Shown piece by piece: positions 10,718 through 20,037 of a stretch of 64,000 nt of DNA (its first letter is position 1; each line of letters starts with the position of its first letter). The notes beneath the pieces are model-generated. The model saw only the letters and a list, made by a program, of their open reading frames with translations, did not search any database and was not told where the DNA came from. The DNA lies in the NCBI RefSeq assembly GCF_000020645.1, contig NC_011060.1, forward strand, positions 1,118,501 through 1,182,500, written 5' to 3'. A program made the translations under genes and the position numbers. The stretch is from Pelodictyon phaeoclathratiforme BU-1 (GTDB taxonomy: Bacteria > Bacteroidota > Chlorobiia > Chlorobiales > Chlorobiaceae).

Positions 10718-10978
10718 CTAATCCAGCGGTGGGAGATTGTGAAATTCTTGCTTATTCCACATCTCTTTTAACTCAGATTGATACATTGTTGCCCATTCAT
10801 TGACCAGCTTTCGTGCTCTGCCGGGTAAATCACCTTCAATCATTTCCATGGTATCGATGTTGAACAATCCAATATGTTCTCCATAGACGGCATGAAAATG
10901 TGGTGGTGGGTGATCACCAAAAAACAATTTAATGACTATTCCGTAAAATCTGGCTATTTCAGGCATTTTTGAATCCAT
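10718..10978 (-). CDS. DUF4160 domain protein
   Basis: This 86-residue protein has the DUF4160 core: PEIARFYGIVIKLFFGDHPPPHFHAVYGE, here broken as PEIARFYGI then DHPPPHFHA, and a C-terminal helix with AWRARKLV-like character (GRARKLVNEWATMYQ). The HPPPHFH cluster of histidines is the hallmark. The family start is usually MPEIARF, which is the fifth codon here (10966), so the first four residues may not be translated. It pairs with DUF2442 immediately downstream. The function is unproven, but a TA-like role is suspected from family context. Confidence 0.82.
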   Translation of the reverse strand: MDSKMPEIARFYGIVIKLFFGDHPPPHFHAVYGEHIGLFNIDTMEMIEGDLPGRARKLVNEWATMYQSELKEMWNKQEFHNLPPLD

Positions 10979-11002
10979 GTTTTTGTCTCAGGTTTTTTCG
11001 CT

Positions 11003-11695
11003 TCACCCCCCGCAGGGATGCAACTGCCCATCTGCCATGCGCAGGCAGCGGTCGGCGAGGGCGGCGTACTCTTCGTTGTGGGTGACGATGACGAAGGAGG
11101 TTTGGCGCTCCTTGCTCAGGCGGGCCATGAGTTCGTAGAGAATGCGGCTGTTCTGGTTGTCGAGGTTGCCGCTTGGTTCGTCGGCCAGTATCAGTTTCGG
11201 GTTGTTCATCAGGGCGCGGGCAATGGCGACGCGCTGCTGTTCACCACCGGAGAGTTCAGAGGGGAGGTGGTCGAACCGCTCCGAGAGGCCAAGGCTTGCA
11301 AGCAGCTCTCCGGCCCTTTTTTTTGCGGGCGGCAGTTTGCCGGTGGCGATGAATTCGGGCATCGCCACATTTTCGAGGGCGGTGAAGTCGGAAAGGAGGT
11401 GGTGGAACTGGAAGACGAAGCCGATTTTCCGGTTCCGGAACGTTGCCAACGCTTTTTGTGAGAGCGTGTATTTTTTATCCCGGAACAAAACTTCCTTGTC
11501 AAAGAGGATTTCGCCGCTGTCGGGTGTGTCGAGGGTGCCGAGCAGGTTGAGCAAGGTTGTTTTGCCGCTTCCTGAGGCACCGATGACGGTCACCATCTCA
11601 CCTTCGCCAAGCGTGAGATTGACTTTGCGGAGGATCTCGATGCTCTTTTTCCCCGGAAGGGTGTAGGACTTGCTGATATTTTTTGCTTCAAGCAT
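11003..11695 (-). CDS. lolD: ABC transporter ATPase, LolD type
   Basis: This is an ATP-binding subunit of a LolCDE/MacB-type exporter, most likely the lipoprotein-release complex that extracts lipoproteins from the inner membrane. The 230-residue protein has Walker A GASGSGKTTL near residue 40, the LolD-type FVFQFHHLLSDFTALENV, the signature LSGGEQQRVAIARAL near 145 and Walker B LILADEPSGNLD. No LolC/E permease is adjacent in the window. It starts 3 bases after proA on the same strand, so it is the last gene of an SMR-proB-proA-lolD unit. Confidence 0.87.
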   Translation of the reverse strand: MLEAKNISKSYTLPGKKSIEILRKVNLTLGEGEMVTVIGASGSGKTTLLNLLGTLDTPDSGEILFDKEVLFRDKKYTLSQKALATFRNRKIGFVFQFHHLLSDFTALENVAMPEFIATGKLPPAKKRAGELLASLGLSERFDHLPSELSGGEQQRVAIARALMNNPKLILADEPSGNLDNQNSRILYELMARLSKERQTSFVIVTHNEEYAALADRCLRMADGQLHPCGG

Positions 11696-11698
11696 TAT

Positions 11699-12955
11699 TT
11701 ATGCTGGTCTGGTTTGGCCGTTTCCTTCAATAATCCATTTATATGTTGTCAGCTCTTTCAGCGCCATCGGGCCTCTGGCATGGAGCTTCTGTGTACTGAT
11801 GCCGATCTCGGCGCCAAGTCCGAACTGTGCGCCGTCGGTGAAGGCGGTTGAGGTGTTGGCATAGACCACGGCGGCATCGACCCGTTTGAGGAAGGTTGCC
11901 GTTGTCTCGGGGTCAGTCGCGATGATGGCTTCGCTGTGGCGTGAGCTGTAGCGGGTGATATGCTCCAGCGCTTCTTCAAGGGAGGAAACCGTTTTTACCG
12001 ACATTTTCAGAGAAAGGAATTCGGTGCCGAAATGTTCCGGTTCAGCCTGATGGAGCAGGTCGTCAGGATAGGAGCCCTGCAGTGCCTGAAAGGCGGCCTC
12101 ATCAGCAAAGAGCATCACCTGTTTTTCCTGAAGCGGTTCTACCAGAGCAGGGAGGTCGGCGAGACGCTCCTGGTGGATCACGAGAGTATCAAGGGCGTTG
12201 CAGACGCTGGGGCGACGGGTTTTGGCGTTGAAGATGATATGCTTGCCGAGGTCAAGATCGCCGCTTTTGTCGAAATAGGTGTGCACAATGCCTGCGCCGG
12301 TTTCGATGACCGGAACCTTTGCGTTGTTACGGACAAAGTCGATCAGCTTCTGGCTTCCGCGTGGAATAATCATGTCGATATAGCCGACTGCGTTGAGCAT
12401 GACGGCGGCGGCTTCCCGTTCTGCGGGCAGCAGGTAGAGGGTATCAGGATTGATGCCATGCTGCTTCAGGACGGAGTGGATCAGTTCGACAATGGCAATA
12501 TTGGAGTACATGGCATCACTTCCTCCTTTCAGGACGGTTGCATTGCCCGATTTCAGGCAGAGCGCAAAGACGTCGAAGGTGACGTTTGGCCTTGCTTCGT
12601 AGATGATGCCGATCACGCCTATTGGTACGGTCACTTTTTTCAGGTTGAGGCCGTTCGGCAGCACCCGCTCTTCAAGCAGTGCATCAAGCGGAGAAGGGAG
12701 TGAAGCGACATTACGGATGTCGGCAGCAATGGCATCAAGACGCGATGCATTCAGCAGCAGCCGGTCAACCATGGGGTCAGCCGGATCCATTCGTTCGATA
12801 TCTTTCTGGTTTGCCTGGAGAATGGCCTCCTGGTGAGATGGTATGCTGTCGGCAAGGGCGCAGAGCAGGCTGTTGATGGTTTCGTCGGTGAGGGTGATGA
12901 TCTCCCTGCTTGCCTGCTGGACGGCTATGAGTTGTTTCGTTATCGTTTCTTTCAT
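11699..12955 (-). CDS. proA: Gamma-glutamyl phosphate reductase
   Basis: ProA reduces gamma-glutamyl phosphate to glutamate semialdehyde with NADPH, the second step of proline synthesis. The 418-residue protein belongs to the aldehyde dehydrogenase fold. Visible motifs include [29 protein letters not shown], the catalytic cysteine region [12 protein letters not shown], and the C-terminal [20 protein letters not shown]. It starts 12 bases after proB and is clearly in one operon with it. Length and motifs are complete. Confidence 0.97.
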   Translation of the reverse strand: MKETITKQLIAVQQASREIITLTDETINSLLCALADSIPSHQEAILQANQKDIERMDPADPMVDRLLLNASRLDAIAADIRNVASLPSPLDALLEERVLPNGLNLKKVTVPIGVIGIIYEARPNVTFDVFALCLKSGNATVLKGGSDAMYSNIAIVELIHSVLKQHGINPDTLYLLPAEREAAAVMLNAVGYIDMIIPRGSQKLIDFVRNNAKVPVIETGAGIVHTYFDKSGDLDLGKHIIFNAKTRRPSVCNALDTLVIHQERLADLPALVEPLQEKQVMLFADEAAFQALQGSYPDDLLHQAEPEHFGTEFLSLKMSVKTVSSLEEALEHITRYSSRHSEAIIATDPETTATFLKRVDAAVVYANTSTAFTDGAQFGLGAEIGISTQKLHARGPMALKELTTYKWIIEGNGQTRPA

Positions 12956-12967
12956 GTCGGGCAGAAT

Positions 12968-14056
12968 TCAGGTGGTGATATAGAGGTAATCGTAATGAAT
13001 CAGGGGTTTCTGATCCTGCAGACCCATGATTGCAACTGTTTTTTCCGAGCTGTATTGCGCCATACCGTAGCCGATGATGGTTCCGTCCGTCGCACAGACC
13101 TTGATGATGTCGCCTTTCAGGAAACGCCCTTCAACCGATTCAATACCGACCGGCAGCAGGCTGTTGGCTCGATCTCCGGCCACCAGGGCCATTTCAGCGC
13201 CCATGTTGACGGTGACCGCTCCCTTTTCCATCCCTTCGCTGTTTGCAATCCACCGTTTCGGGCCGTGGGTTGCCTTTTGCGGCAGAAATTTTGTGCCGGT
13301 CTGTTCTCCCTCAAGAAGCGAGAGGAGAATACCGGGAGTGCGTCCGTTGGCAATATGGACGGTGATGCCGAGACGGGAGAGTTTCTGCGCGATATGGCAC
13401 TTGGTCAACATCCCTCCTCTGCCGAATTCTGATTTTCCCGGATTGATATACTGGTGGAAATGTTTGGTCGAGGGATCAATGATGGGGATGATGGTGCCAT
13501 TGCCTGATTTCATGTCAAAAAGGCCATCAACATGCGAGAGAATGATGTAGCCCTCAACATCCATCATGGATGCAATGAGGCCGGAGAGCTCATCATTGTC
13601 GGTAAACATCAATTCGGTCACTGACACGGCATCGTTCTCATTGACAACGGGGATTATGTTTTGCTGCAGAAGGGAGCTGAAGCAGGTCTGCATGTTGAGA
13701 TAGTGCAGGCGGTCGCTGAAATCGCTCTTGGTGACCAGAATCTGGGCGGTGATCAGCCCGTGCTTTGCAAAGAGCTCGTTGTAGCTGCTGATCAGTTTGA
13801 TCTGGCCTGTAGAGGAAAGTACCTGGCGGGCCGCAACCGGCGCGATGGTTCCGGAGAGTTTGACCACCGAGCGTCCGGCGCCGACAGCTCCCGACGAGAC
13901 GAGAATGATCTGAATTCCCTGTTTTTGCAGTTCCGCAATCTGGGTGGTAAGCTGCTGGAGAATTTCAAGGTCAAGTTCGCCTTTTTTTGTGGTAATGACG
14001 TTGGTGCCGACTTTGACGACTATTTTTTTATAGAGAGGATTGATCAACTGTTTCAT
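12968..14056 (-). CDS. proB: Glutamate 5-kinase
   Basis: ProB phosphorylates glutamate at the gamma carboxylate, the feedback-regulated first step of proline synthesis. The 362-residue protein has an amino acid kinase domain (IVVKVGTNVI at the start, LVSSGAVGAG near 55, NENDAVS near 140, FGRGGMLTK near 210). A C-terminal PUA domain starts at about 275, as in the E. coli type. It sits between an SMR transporter gene and proA with gaps of 3 and 12 bases. Confidence 0.97.
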   Translation of the reverse strand: MKQLINPLYKKIVVKVGTNVITTKKGELDLEILQQLTTQIAELQKQGIQIILVSSGAVGAGRSVVKLSGTIAPVAARQVLSSTGQIKLISSYNELFAKHGLITAQILVTKSDFSDRLHYLNMQTCFSSLLQQNIIPVVNENDAVSVTELMFTDNDELSGLIASMMDVEGYIILSHVDGLFDMKSGNGTIIPIIDPSTKHFHQYINPGKSEFGRGGMLTKCHIAQKLSRLGITVHIANGRTPGILLSLLEGEQTGTKFLPQKATHGPKRWIANSEGMEKGAVTVNMGAEMALVAGDRANSLLPVGIESVEGRFLKGDIIKVCATDGTIIGYGMAQYSSEKTVAIMGLQDQKPLIHYDYLYITT

Positions 14057-14059
14057 GCG

Positions 14060-14383
14060 TTAGTGAACCTCTTGACTGAAATGCAACCCTGCAACGCCGA
14101 TAATAATCAGCAGCAGGGATGCGAGTTTAATGGCGTTTATACCTTCACCGAACCAGATGACTCCGATAACGGTAATTGCTGCCGTTCCAATTCCTGACCA
14201 GATTGCATAGGTCAGGGCGATGGGAAGTACCTTGAGCGCCAGCGAAAGAAAGGTAAAACTCAGCCCGTAAAAAATAAAGATAAAAAGCGTTGGTGCAAGT
14301 TTACTGAATCCGTCAGATATTTTCATGCAGGTGGTGCCGGATACTTCAAACAAAATCGCCATAATCAGATAGATCCAGTGCAT
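14060..14383 (-). CDS. Small multidrug resistance (SMR) family membrane protein
   Basis: This 107-residue inner-membrane protein has four hydrophobic segments. The family glutamate lies in the first helix (MAILFEVSGTTCMK) and the GIGTA segment in the third helix region. SMR proteins export cationic drugs, guanidinium compounds or polyamines by proton exchange as dimers. It is 3 bases upstream of proB and probably cotranscribed with the proline genes, an arrangement whose meaning is unclear. EmrE-like and Gdx/SugE-like roles cannot be separated without alignment. Confidence 0.88.
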   Translation of the reverse strand: MHWIYLIMAILFEVSGTTCMKISDGFSKLAPTLFIFIFYGLSFTFLSLALKVLPIALTYAIWSGIGTAAITVIGVIWFGEGINAIKLASLLLIIIGVAGLHFSQEVH

Positions 14384-14533
14384 TGTTTTCTTGCAGGAAA
14401 AAGGTTACAGGAGGCCGGGTTGTTGAAGTTGAGGCCAAAGAGAGATGCGGCCGGTTTGTGTTCAACTGAAAAGATATGCATATTTCACAAAAAAGTGCCG
14501 ACGGGCCCGTGATTAACTTCTGGATTGTAAACG

Positions 14534-16684
14534 ATGGTGTTGATGAGCCTGATAGATATATCACTGCCCTTGAAAAATCCGGTATTACAGTTTTCGCTGC
14601 TGCTCCTTATCATCCTGTTTGCTCCCTTTCTTCTCAGCCGGCTGAAAATTCCAAGCCTGATCACTCTTATCCTTGCCGGAGCGCTCATTGGCCCTCATGG
14701 ATTGAATCTGATGCTTCGTGACAGCAGTATCATCCTCTTTGGTACGGTGGGTCTGCTCTACATCATGTTTCTTGCAGGCCTTGAGATAGATGTTGCCGAT
14801 TTTCGCAAAAACAGCAGCAAAAGTATCCTGTTTGGACTTTATACTTTCCTTATCTCCATTGTACTCGGTATTGTTGTAGCGCTCTATATTCTCCATTTTT
14901 CCCTGCTTTCATCCATCCTTATCGGCAGTATCTTTGCCTCTCATACGCTCATTGTTTACCCGGTTGTCAGCAAGCTTGGCATAGCCAAAAACAAGGCGGT
15001 CAATGTAGCAATCGGTGGCACACTTATCACCGACACTCTTGCTCTTCTGGTGCTTGCAGTTGTTGTCGGACTCTCGGAAGGGGAGTTGACTGCCGCATTC
15101 TGGATACGACTTCTTATCGGTATAACGCTCTTCAGTCTGGTTGTCATCCTGCTCTTTCCCGTTATAGCCCGATGGTTTTTCAAGCGTTTTGACGACAGCG
15201 TGCAACAGTACCTCTTTGTTTTGGCGATGGTCTTTTTCAGCGCCTTTCTTGCCGAGGCCGCAGGTGTTGAGGCTATTATCGGGGCATTTCTTGGAGGTCT
15301 TGCCCTGAACCGCCTCATCCCGCGGACATCACCGCTCATGAACCGCATCAAGTTTGTCGGCAATGCCATCTTTATTCCTTTTTTTCTGATCGGGGTTGGT
15401 ATGCTGATCAATATTCAGGCTTTCTTCAAGGGTTATGAAACCATTGAAGTTGCTGTGGTCATCACCATTGCTGCTACGGTGGCCAAATATCTTTCAGCCT
15501 GGATTACCCAAAAACTCTTCGGCTTTTCCCTTGACCAGCGCAGACTCATTTTTGGACTGATCAGCGCACATGCCGCACTCGCACTGGCAACCGTCCTGAT
15601 TGGTTACAATATTATCATTGGCTATAGCATTACTGGCGCTCCTGTCAGACTGCTCGATGAAAGCGTGCTCAACGGCACGATTCTCTTTATTCTGCTAACC
15701 TGCACGCTGGCAACCATAGTTGGGGAGAAAGGGGCGCAGAACATTGCCCTTGCCGAAGCGGCAGATGATGTTCCAGAACCCGGAGTGCTTGCCGCTGATG
15801 AGCGTATACTGATTTATATGAACGACATCAGCACGGTTGATGAGTTGGTCAATCTCAGCGTAACCGTAACATCTGTCAAAAACCGCAAGGGTATCTATGC
15901 CATGCATGTCGCCGATAACAGCATGCCCGATGAGACGCAGGAAAAACGTGCGGGAAAAATTCTTGAAAAGGCTGCAGTTGCCGCATCATCCACTGATAAC
16001 AAGCTGACGGGTTTGCTTCGTTATGACAGCGATATACTCAATGGTATTGCTGGCGTTATCAGAGAACAGAAAATTAACGAACTGATTATAGGCCTTCATC
16101 ATAAGCAGAGCCTCATGGACAGCTTTTTTGGCAGTTCACCGGAAAGCATTCTCCGACGCTGTAATGTCACCACTTTTATCTACAGATCGGTTCAGCCCCT
16201 TGCCACCATCAAACGAACCATTATCGTAATTCCTGTAGGAGCAGAAAATGAGGTTGGTTTTGTATTGTGGATGCAGAGCGTCATCAATATCATAAAAAAC
16301 ACCGGCAGCAGGATGGTCATCTATGCATCCCGTCAGACTATTGCTTATCTGAAGGAGGCTTATAGAGAGAGCATTGTTCATGCCGAGTACAAGATGTTCA
16401 AGGAGTGGGCTGATTTTCTTGTGCTCTCAAATGAGATAAAAAAAGACGATAACCTTATTATCGTCATGAGCCGGAAGAACAACATCTCCTATCACGCCAG
16501 GATGGCAAAGATACCGCTCTATCTCAACAGGTATTTCCAGAAAAACAGCTTTATCCTCATTTATCCCGTTCAGAGCGGCATTCCAGAAGATACCTGTGAT
16601 GACATTCCCGTCCGGACGCGCCAAAAATCAGTCATTAATTTTGAAAAAATCCTGAACAAGATCTACAAAAAAATCCGTCGATGA
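14534..16684 (+). CDS. CPA2-type cation:proton antiporter with cytoplasmic USP-like domain
   Basis: This is a 716-residue protein. The first 400 residues hold about 12 membrane segments of the Na+/H+ exchanger fold, with ILAGALIGPHGL, LFLAGLEIDVADF and the EAAGVEAIIGAFLGGLALNR segment that contains the ion-binding acid region. The last 300 residues are soluble and resemble universal stress protein (UspA) domains, a known arrangement in CPA2 antiporters. The gene diverges from the SMR-pro operon. The start may also be the ATG three codons later. The ion, Na+ or K+, is not evident. Confidence 0.88.
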   Translation: MVLMSLIDISLPLKNPVLQFSLLLLIILFAPFLLSRLKIPSLITLILAGALIGPHGLNLMLRDSSIILFGTVGLLYIMFLAGLEIDVADFRKNSSKSILFGLYTFLISIVLGIVVALYILHFSLLSSILIGSIFASHTLIVYPVVSKLGIAKNKAVNVAIGGTLITDTLALLVLAVVVGLSEGELTAAFWIRLLIGITLFSLVVILLFPVIARWFFKRFDDSVQQYLFVLAMVFFSAFLAEAAGVEAIIGAFLGGLALNRLIPRTSPLMNRIKFVGNAIFIPFFLIGVGMLINIQAFFKGYETIEVAVVITIAATVAKYLSAWITQKLFGFSLDQRRLIFGLISAHAALALATVLIGYNIIIGYSITGAPVRLLDESVLNGTILFILLTCTLATIVGEKGAQNIALAEAADDVPEPGVLAADERILIYMNDISTVDELVNLSVTVTSVKNRKGIYAMHVADNSMPDETQEKRAGKILEKAAVAASSTDNKLTGLLRYDSDILNGIAGVIREQKINELIIGLHHKQSLMDSFFGSSPESILRRCNVTTFIYRSVQPLATIKRTIIVIPVGAENEVGFVLWMQSVINIIKNTGSRMVIYASRQTIAYLKEAYRESIVHAEYKMFKEWADFLVLSNEIKKDDNLIIVMSRKNNISYHARMAKIPLYLNRYFQKNSFILIYPVQSGIPEDTCDDIPVRTRQKSVINFEKILNKIYKKIRR

Positions 16685-16706
16685 TCCCACTCTAAAAAGT
16701 GGGGGA
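16685..16706. repeat. Hairpin after the antiporter gene, before the HUH transposase gene
   Basis: CCCACT (16686-16691) and AGTGGG (16698-16703) form a GC-rich stem with a 6-base loop right after the antiporter stop codon. There is no T run, so it is either a weak terminator or a REP-like hairpin associated with the transposase gene that starts 80 bases later. Confidence 0.5.
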
Positions 16707-16784
16707 CGTTGTTGATATTTGGTACTTATTCAAATATTTAGTTAAATTTCGGATAATTTTCAGCAACTCAAAAGGGGAGGTAAC

Positions 16785-18305
16785 ATGCCGCGTGGAGCAA
16801 GACTTGATGCACCCGGAACTCTCCATCATGTGATGGTGCGGGGTATTGAGGGGTGTCGAATCGTCATGGATGACACCGATCGTGATCAATTTGTCCTTCG
16901 CATGGGCAGGCTGGCAAAAGCAACAGGCACGGAGATCTACGCATGGGCATTGATGATCAATCACGCCCATATCCTGCTTAAGAGCAGTGAGGAGGGTTTA
17001 TCGTCATTTATGCGCAAGCTTCTGAGTGGCTATGCAACAGTGTACAATCGTCGCCACAAGAGGTATGGTCATCTCTTTCAAAACCGATATAAATCGATCG
17101 TCTGTGAGGAGGAGCCCTACTTTGTGCGGTTGGTCAGCTATATTCATCTTAACCCGTTGAGGGCAGGAATTGTGCATTCCCTGGAGGAACTCGACCAGCA
17201 TCGGTGGAGTGGTCATGCGGTCATCATGAAGCAGTGCAACCATGAGTGGCAGGAGAGCGACTTTGTGCTGCGCTTTTTTGGGGAAAAGGAGGGGATGGCC
17301 CGAGAGGCATATCGACTCTTTGTTGAAGCGGAGAGCAGAAAAGGAGAGCAGCCTGAGTTAACCGGTGGAGGGCTGATTCGTTCAACCGGAGGGTGGTCGG
17401 AAGTGAAATCGCTGAGGCAGCGCGGAGAAAAGCAATTCGGCGACGAGCGGATTCTCGGTAGCAGTGCATTTGTCAGGGAGATACTTGACCAGGCAGATGA
17501 TTCCGTAAAGGCTCTTATACCAGCGTCGAATTTCAGTCAGGATGCTGCTGAAGAGCTTCGTAAAAGATGCGGAGAATGTGGCGTTGCATTGCAGTTGATG
17601 GAGTCCGGCAGTAAAAGAGATGAGTGTACGGCATTGCGAAAGGAACTCGCGGTGAAATTTATCAGGGAGTTTGGATTATCATATGCTGAGACGGCTCGTC
17701 AGCTTGGTGTGTCAACATCAGCAGTGAACCAGATATTTCGACGCCTGGCACGAACGACTCTTTTCATTCTGATGACTATTGTTACACTGTCGGCATGCAA
17801 TGGGGCCGCGCCCCCAACAATAACTGAAAAACCCAAAGCCATGACTGAAAAGCAACATCCGGCCAATCCCTATTACTCGCGTACCGATACAACCAGCCTC
17901 AATCTTTCTGATGCCATCTGGAAGGAGGTGCTTTCTCCGGCAGTATATGAGGTGGCTCGCCACGGTTCAACCGAGCAGGCATTTTCAGGAAAATACTGGG
18001 ATTATGAGGGGCGGGGAAGCTACTTCTGTGCAGCATGTGGCAATATGCTTTTTCGCTCCGACGCCAAATTTGCCACTACCTGCGGCTGGCCCAGCTTTTT
18101 TGAAACCCTGCGCCCAAACAGTGTTCTCTATCGGAAAGACTCCTCTTTTGGTATGGAGCGGACAGAGGTCGTTTGCGGACGCTGCAAAGCACATCTTGGT
18201 CACGTTTTTGACGATGGGCCGCCTCCAACGGGAAAGCGCTTCTGCATGAACTCAGTCATACTTGAATTCGAGCCGGATAAATCCTCATCGAAAAAGCAGC
18301 CATAA
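16785..18305 (+). CDS. HUH (REP-type) transposase fused in frame to lipoprotein-type methionine sulfoxide reductase B
   Basis: One 506-residue reading frame joins two unrelated proteins. Residues 1-330 are a Y1/HUH single-strand transposase. The metal-binding H60-A-H62 is in MINHAHILL, the nucleophile Y119 in SYIHLNPLRAG, and a DnaA-C-like helix-turn-helix near 305-325 in YAETARQLGVSTSAV. Directly after RRLAR comes a hydrophobic stretch ending in TLSAC, a lipobox. A complete MsrB domain follows, with zinc pairs CAAC and CGRC, GWPSF, and the catalytic cysteine in RFCMNSV. A strong ribosome site (GGGGAGG) precedes the transposase start. The MsrB part could also start alone at 17772 or 17842. 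MsrB repairs oxidised methionine; the lipobox suggests envelope placement. Whether a fusion protein is made is unknown. Confidence 0.85.
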   Translation: MPRGARLDAPGTLHHVMVRGIEGCRIVMDDTDRDQFVLRMGRLAKATGTEIYAWALMINHAHILLKSSEEGLSSFMRKLLSGYATVYNRRHKRYGHLFQNRYKSIVCEEEPYFVRLVSYIHLNPLRAGIVHSLEELDQHRWSGHAVIMKQCNHEWQESDFVLRFFGEKEGMAREAYRLFVEAESRKGEQPELTGGGLIRSTGGWSEVKSLRQRGEKQFGDERILGSSAFVREILDQADDSVKALIPASNFSQDAAEELRKRCGECGVALQLMESGSKRDECTALRKELAVKFIREFGLSYAETARQLGVSTSAVNQIFRRLARTTLFILMTIVTLSACNGAAPPTITEKPKAMTEKQHPANPYYSRTDTTSLNLSDAIWKEVLSPAVYEVARHGSTEQAFSGKYWDYEGRGSYFCAACGNMLFRSDAKFATTCGWPSFFETLRPNSVLYRKDSSFGMERTEVVCGRCKAHLGHVFDDGPPPTGKRFCMNSVILEFEPDKSSSKKQP

Positions 18306-18400
18306 AACTATAAAAAGAGGTCATGTAACTGATGGATTCTGGTAATACGGAAGTTCATAACATCAGCGGTTTCAGGCAGGGCAATCATTCAATGCAGATG

Positions 18401-18432
18401 CAAGGGGGCGTACTTCATGAGCCGCCCCCTTG
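18401..18432. terminator. GC-rich hairpin between msrB and csgG-like genes
   Basis: CAAGGGGGCG (18401-18410) and CGCCCCCTTG (18423-18432) form a perfect 10-bp stem with a 12-base loop. It lies between two convergent genes, which fits a transcription end. There is no clean T tract, so factor dependence or a REP-like role is possible. Confidence 0.6.
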
Positions 18433-18445
18433 TCAATACTGTCAG

Positions 18446-19165
18446 TTAATCTAGTTGAATTGAACCTTTGGTCTTTTCTCTTCTGGATCTTTCCTTCGAT
18501 CTATACTCGTCCATGCAACCACTATCCTTTCCTTCTACCAGAGAGCACTCCAGGTACTCGACTATTTCCATGATACAAGCCCTGATTGCTTTCCCTACAG
18601 GAGTATTCTGATACTGGCCAAGGTTACCGCCAAAGCCTCCACGGTGTACACCTACGCTGATACCACTGGATTTTGATGTGGCCTCTACAGTCCGGGCATC
18701 ATAGATTTCGCCTGTTTCAACATCAATCACTTTAAGGTCGACAGCCATATAGGCCTTGTCCTGCCTGCCTCCCAAACTGATACCACCAAAAGAGAGTCCC
18801 CCTCCGCCACCGCTTGTGTTCTGTTCAAAGGCTGAAAGTGTAGCAGCGACCAGATACTTGGCACCGGTAATTTTCCCTAATCGTGCCCTTGTTCTGGGAT
18901 TTACCCTTCCGGAATCACCCAGATCCTGTTCATTGAGAACAGCGTCAAGTTCTCTCCTTTCGAGTACTCGAAAACTGTTCGTCGATGCCAGTTCTGCAAT
19001 GAGCATATCCTGCAGATCCGTTCCCACACTCCCTTCCCACCATCCTGCAGAGGTGTGGTTTGTGAATCTCAATACCCCAAGACGAGGTTTCTCTTCGGCG
19101 AATCCTTGAGAAAAAACAGAGATTGAAAAAAGAAACAAAAACATCAGAAAAAATTTAATCCGCAT
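18446..19165 (-). CDS. CsgG-family exported protein
   Basis: CsgG-type proteins are envelope proteins that form or support outer-membrane secretion assemblies. The ATG at 19165 is chosen because GGAGG lies seven bases upstream; the frame is open to 19252 without such a site. The protein (239 residues) has an N-terminal signal (RIKFFLMFLFLFSISVFSQG) but no lipobox cysteine at the cleavage site. The CsgG core follows: RLGVLRFTNHT, LIAELASTNSFRVLERRELDAV, LGKITGAKYLVAATLSAF, and DLKVIDVETGEIYDARTVE. Csg partners are not in the window, so a curli role should not be assumed. Confidence 0.82.
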   Translation of the reverse strand: MRIKFFLMFLFLFSISVFSQGFAEEKPRLGVLRFTNHTSAGWWEGSVGTDLQDMLIAELASTNSFRVLERRELDAVLNEQDLGDSGRVNPRTRARLGKITGAKYLVAATLSAFEQNTSGGGGGLSFGGISLGGRQDKAYMAVDLKVIDVETGEIYDARTVEATSKSSGISVGVHRGGFGGNLGQYQNTPVGKAIRACIMEIVEYLECSLVEGKDSGCMDEYRSKERSRREKTKGSIQLD

Positions 19166-19398
19166 AATGATCCTCCGAGGGGTAATTAAGGTTAAAACAA
19201 AAAATCTGTAAAACAGATGTCTTAAAAGTATCACAGTAAAAAGAAAAACCAAAGCATGTAAGGAATACTGGCCTTCCTGTACTTGACTTTTTCAGTCATT
19301 TCTCTTGAGCTATTACGGGTAAAAATTTCGTATATGTGTTGACAACACAGGGGGAGATCGAATGATTTAACCGTTTTTGCTCAACGTTCCAGCCTATT

Positions 19399-19818
19399 TC
19401 AGGACGATCTGATTTGTGCAAGGTACTCTTCGAGTATCGGCACATCGGCATCGGGAAAGTTGTACAAGCCTGTTTCATAAGGAGTTATCCAACGGAGTGC
19501 TTGATGTTCAAGCGCCCTGGGCTCCTCTCCATACAACAGGCATCGGTACGGTATAAGCGTCAGGGAAAAATCAGGGTAGGTGTGGAAACAAGGGGTCAGG
19601 CGCTGAATGATGTTCACCGTCACACCGAGTTCTTCCTGAAGTTCTCTTTGCAGGGCAGCTTTTTCCGTTTCATTCTGGTTTACCTTGCCGCCGGGAAATT
19701 CCCACAGGGATGCCATCGACTTCCCTTCGGGACGTTGTGCGACAAGAAACAAACCTTCCTTTTCAATAATCGCACAGACAACATCCCCGATATGAGGAAC
19801 ATTTTCTATAACAGCCAT
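19399..19818 (-). CDS. mutT: NUDIX hydrolase, MutT type (8-oxo-dGTP diphosphatase)
   Basis: MutT cleans oxidised dGTP from the nucleotide pool and prevents A:T to C:G changes. The 139-residue protein carries a perfect Nudix box GX5EX7REUXEEXGU (GGKVNQNETEKAALQ followed by RELQEELG) at residues 43-65. The MutT-type opening reads VVCAIIEKEGLFLVAQRPEGKSM, with WEFPGGK before the box. It diverges from the VWA gene. Confidence 0.88.
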   Translation of the reverse strand: MAVIENVPHIGDVVCAIIEKEGLFLVAQRPEGKSMASLWEFPGGKVNQNETEKAALQRELQEELGVTVNIIQRLTPCFHTYPDFSLTLIPYRCLLYGEEPRALEHQALRWITPYETGLYNFPDADVPILEEYLAQIRSS

Positions 19819-20037
19819 TGAGGATGCCCGGTATTTTTGTCAGTGAGGTGTTGCATCGTGCGCCACTTATTTTCCTTTGCAGGATGGTATGTTTTCCTCT
19901 CTTTCAGAGACATGATACGAAATCCAGAAGAAGTACAGACGCTTATTCCGGGTTTTATGAGGAGAGTGCAAGAAATGAATGGGGATATCGTCATTAATCT
20001 GAACGGAAGGATTCTCAACTGCAATCGTGTGATTATC

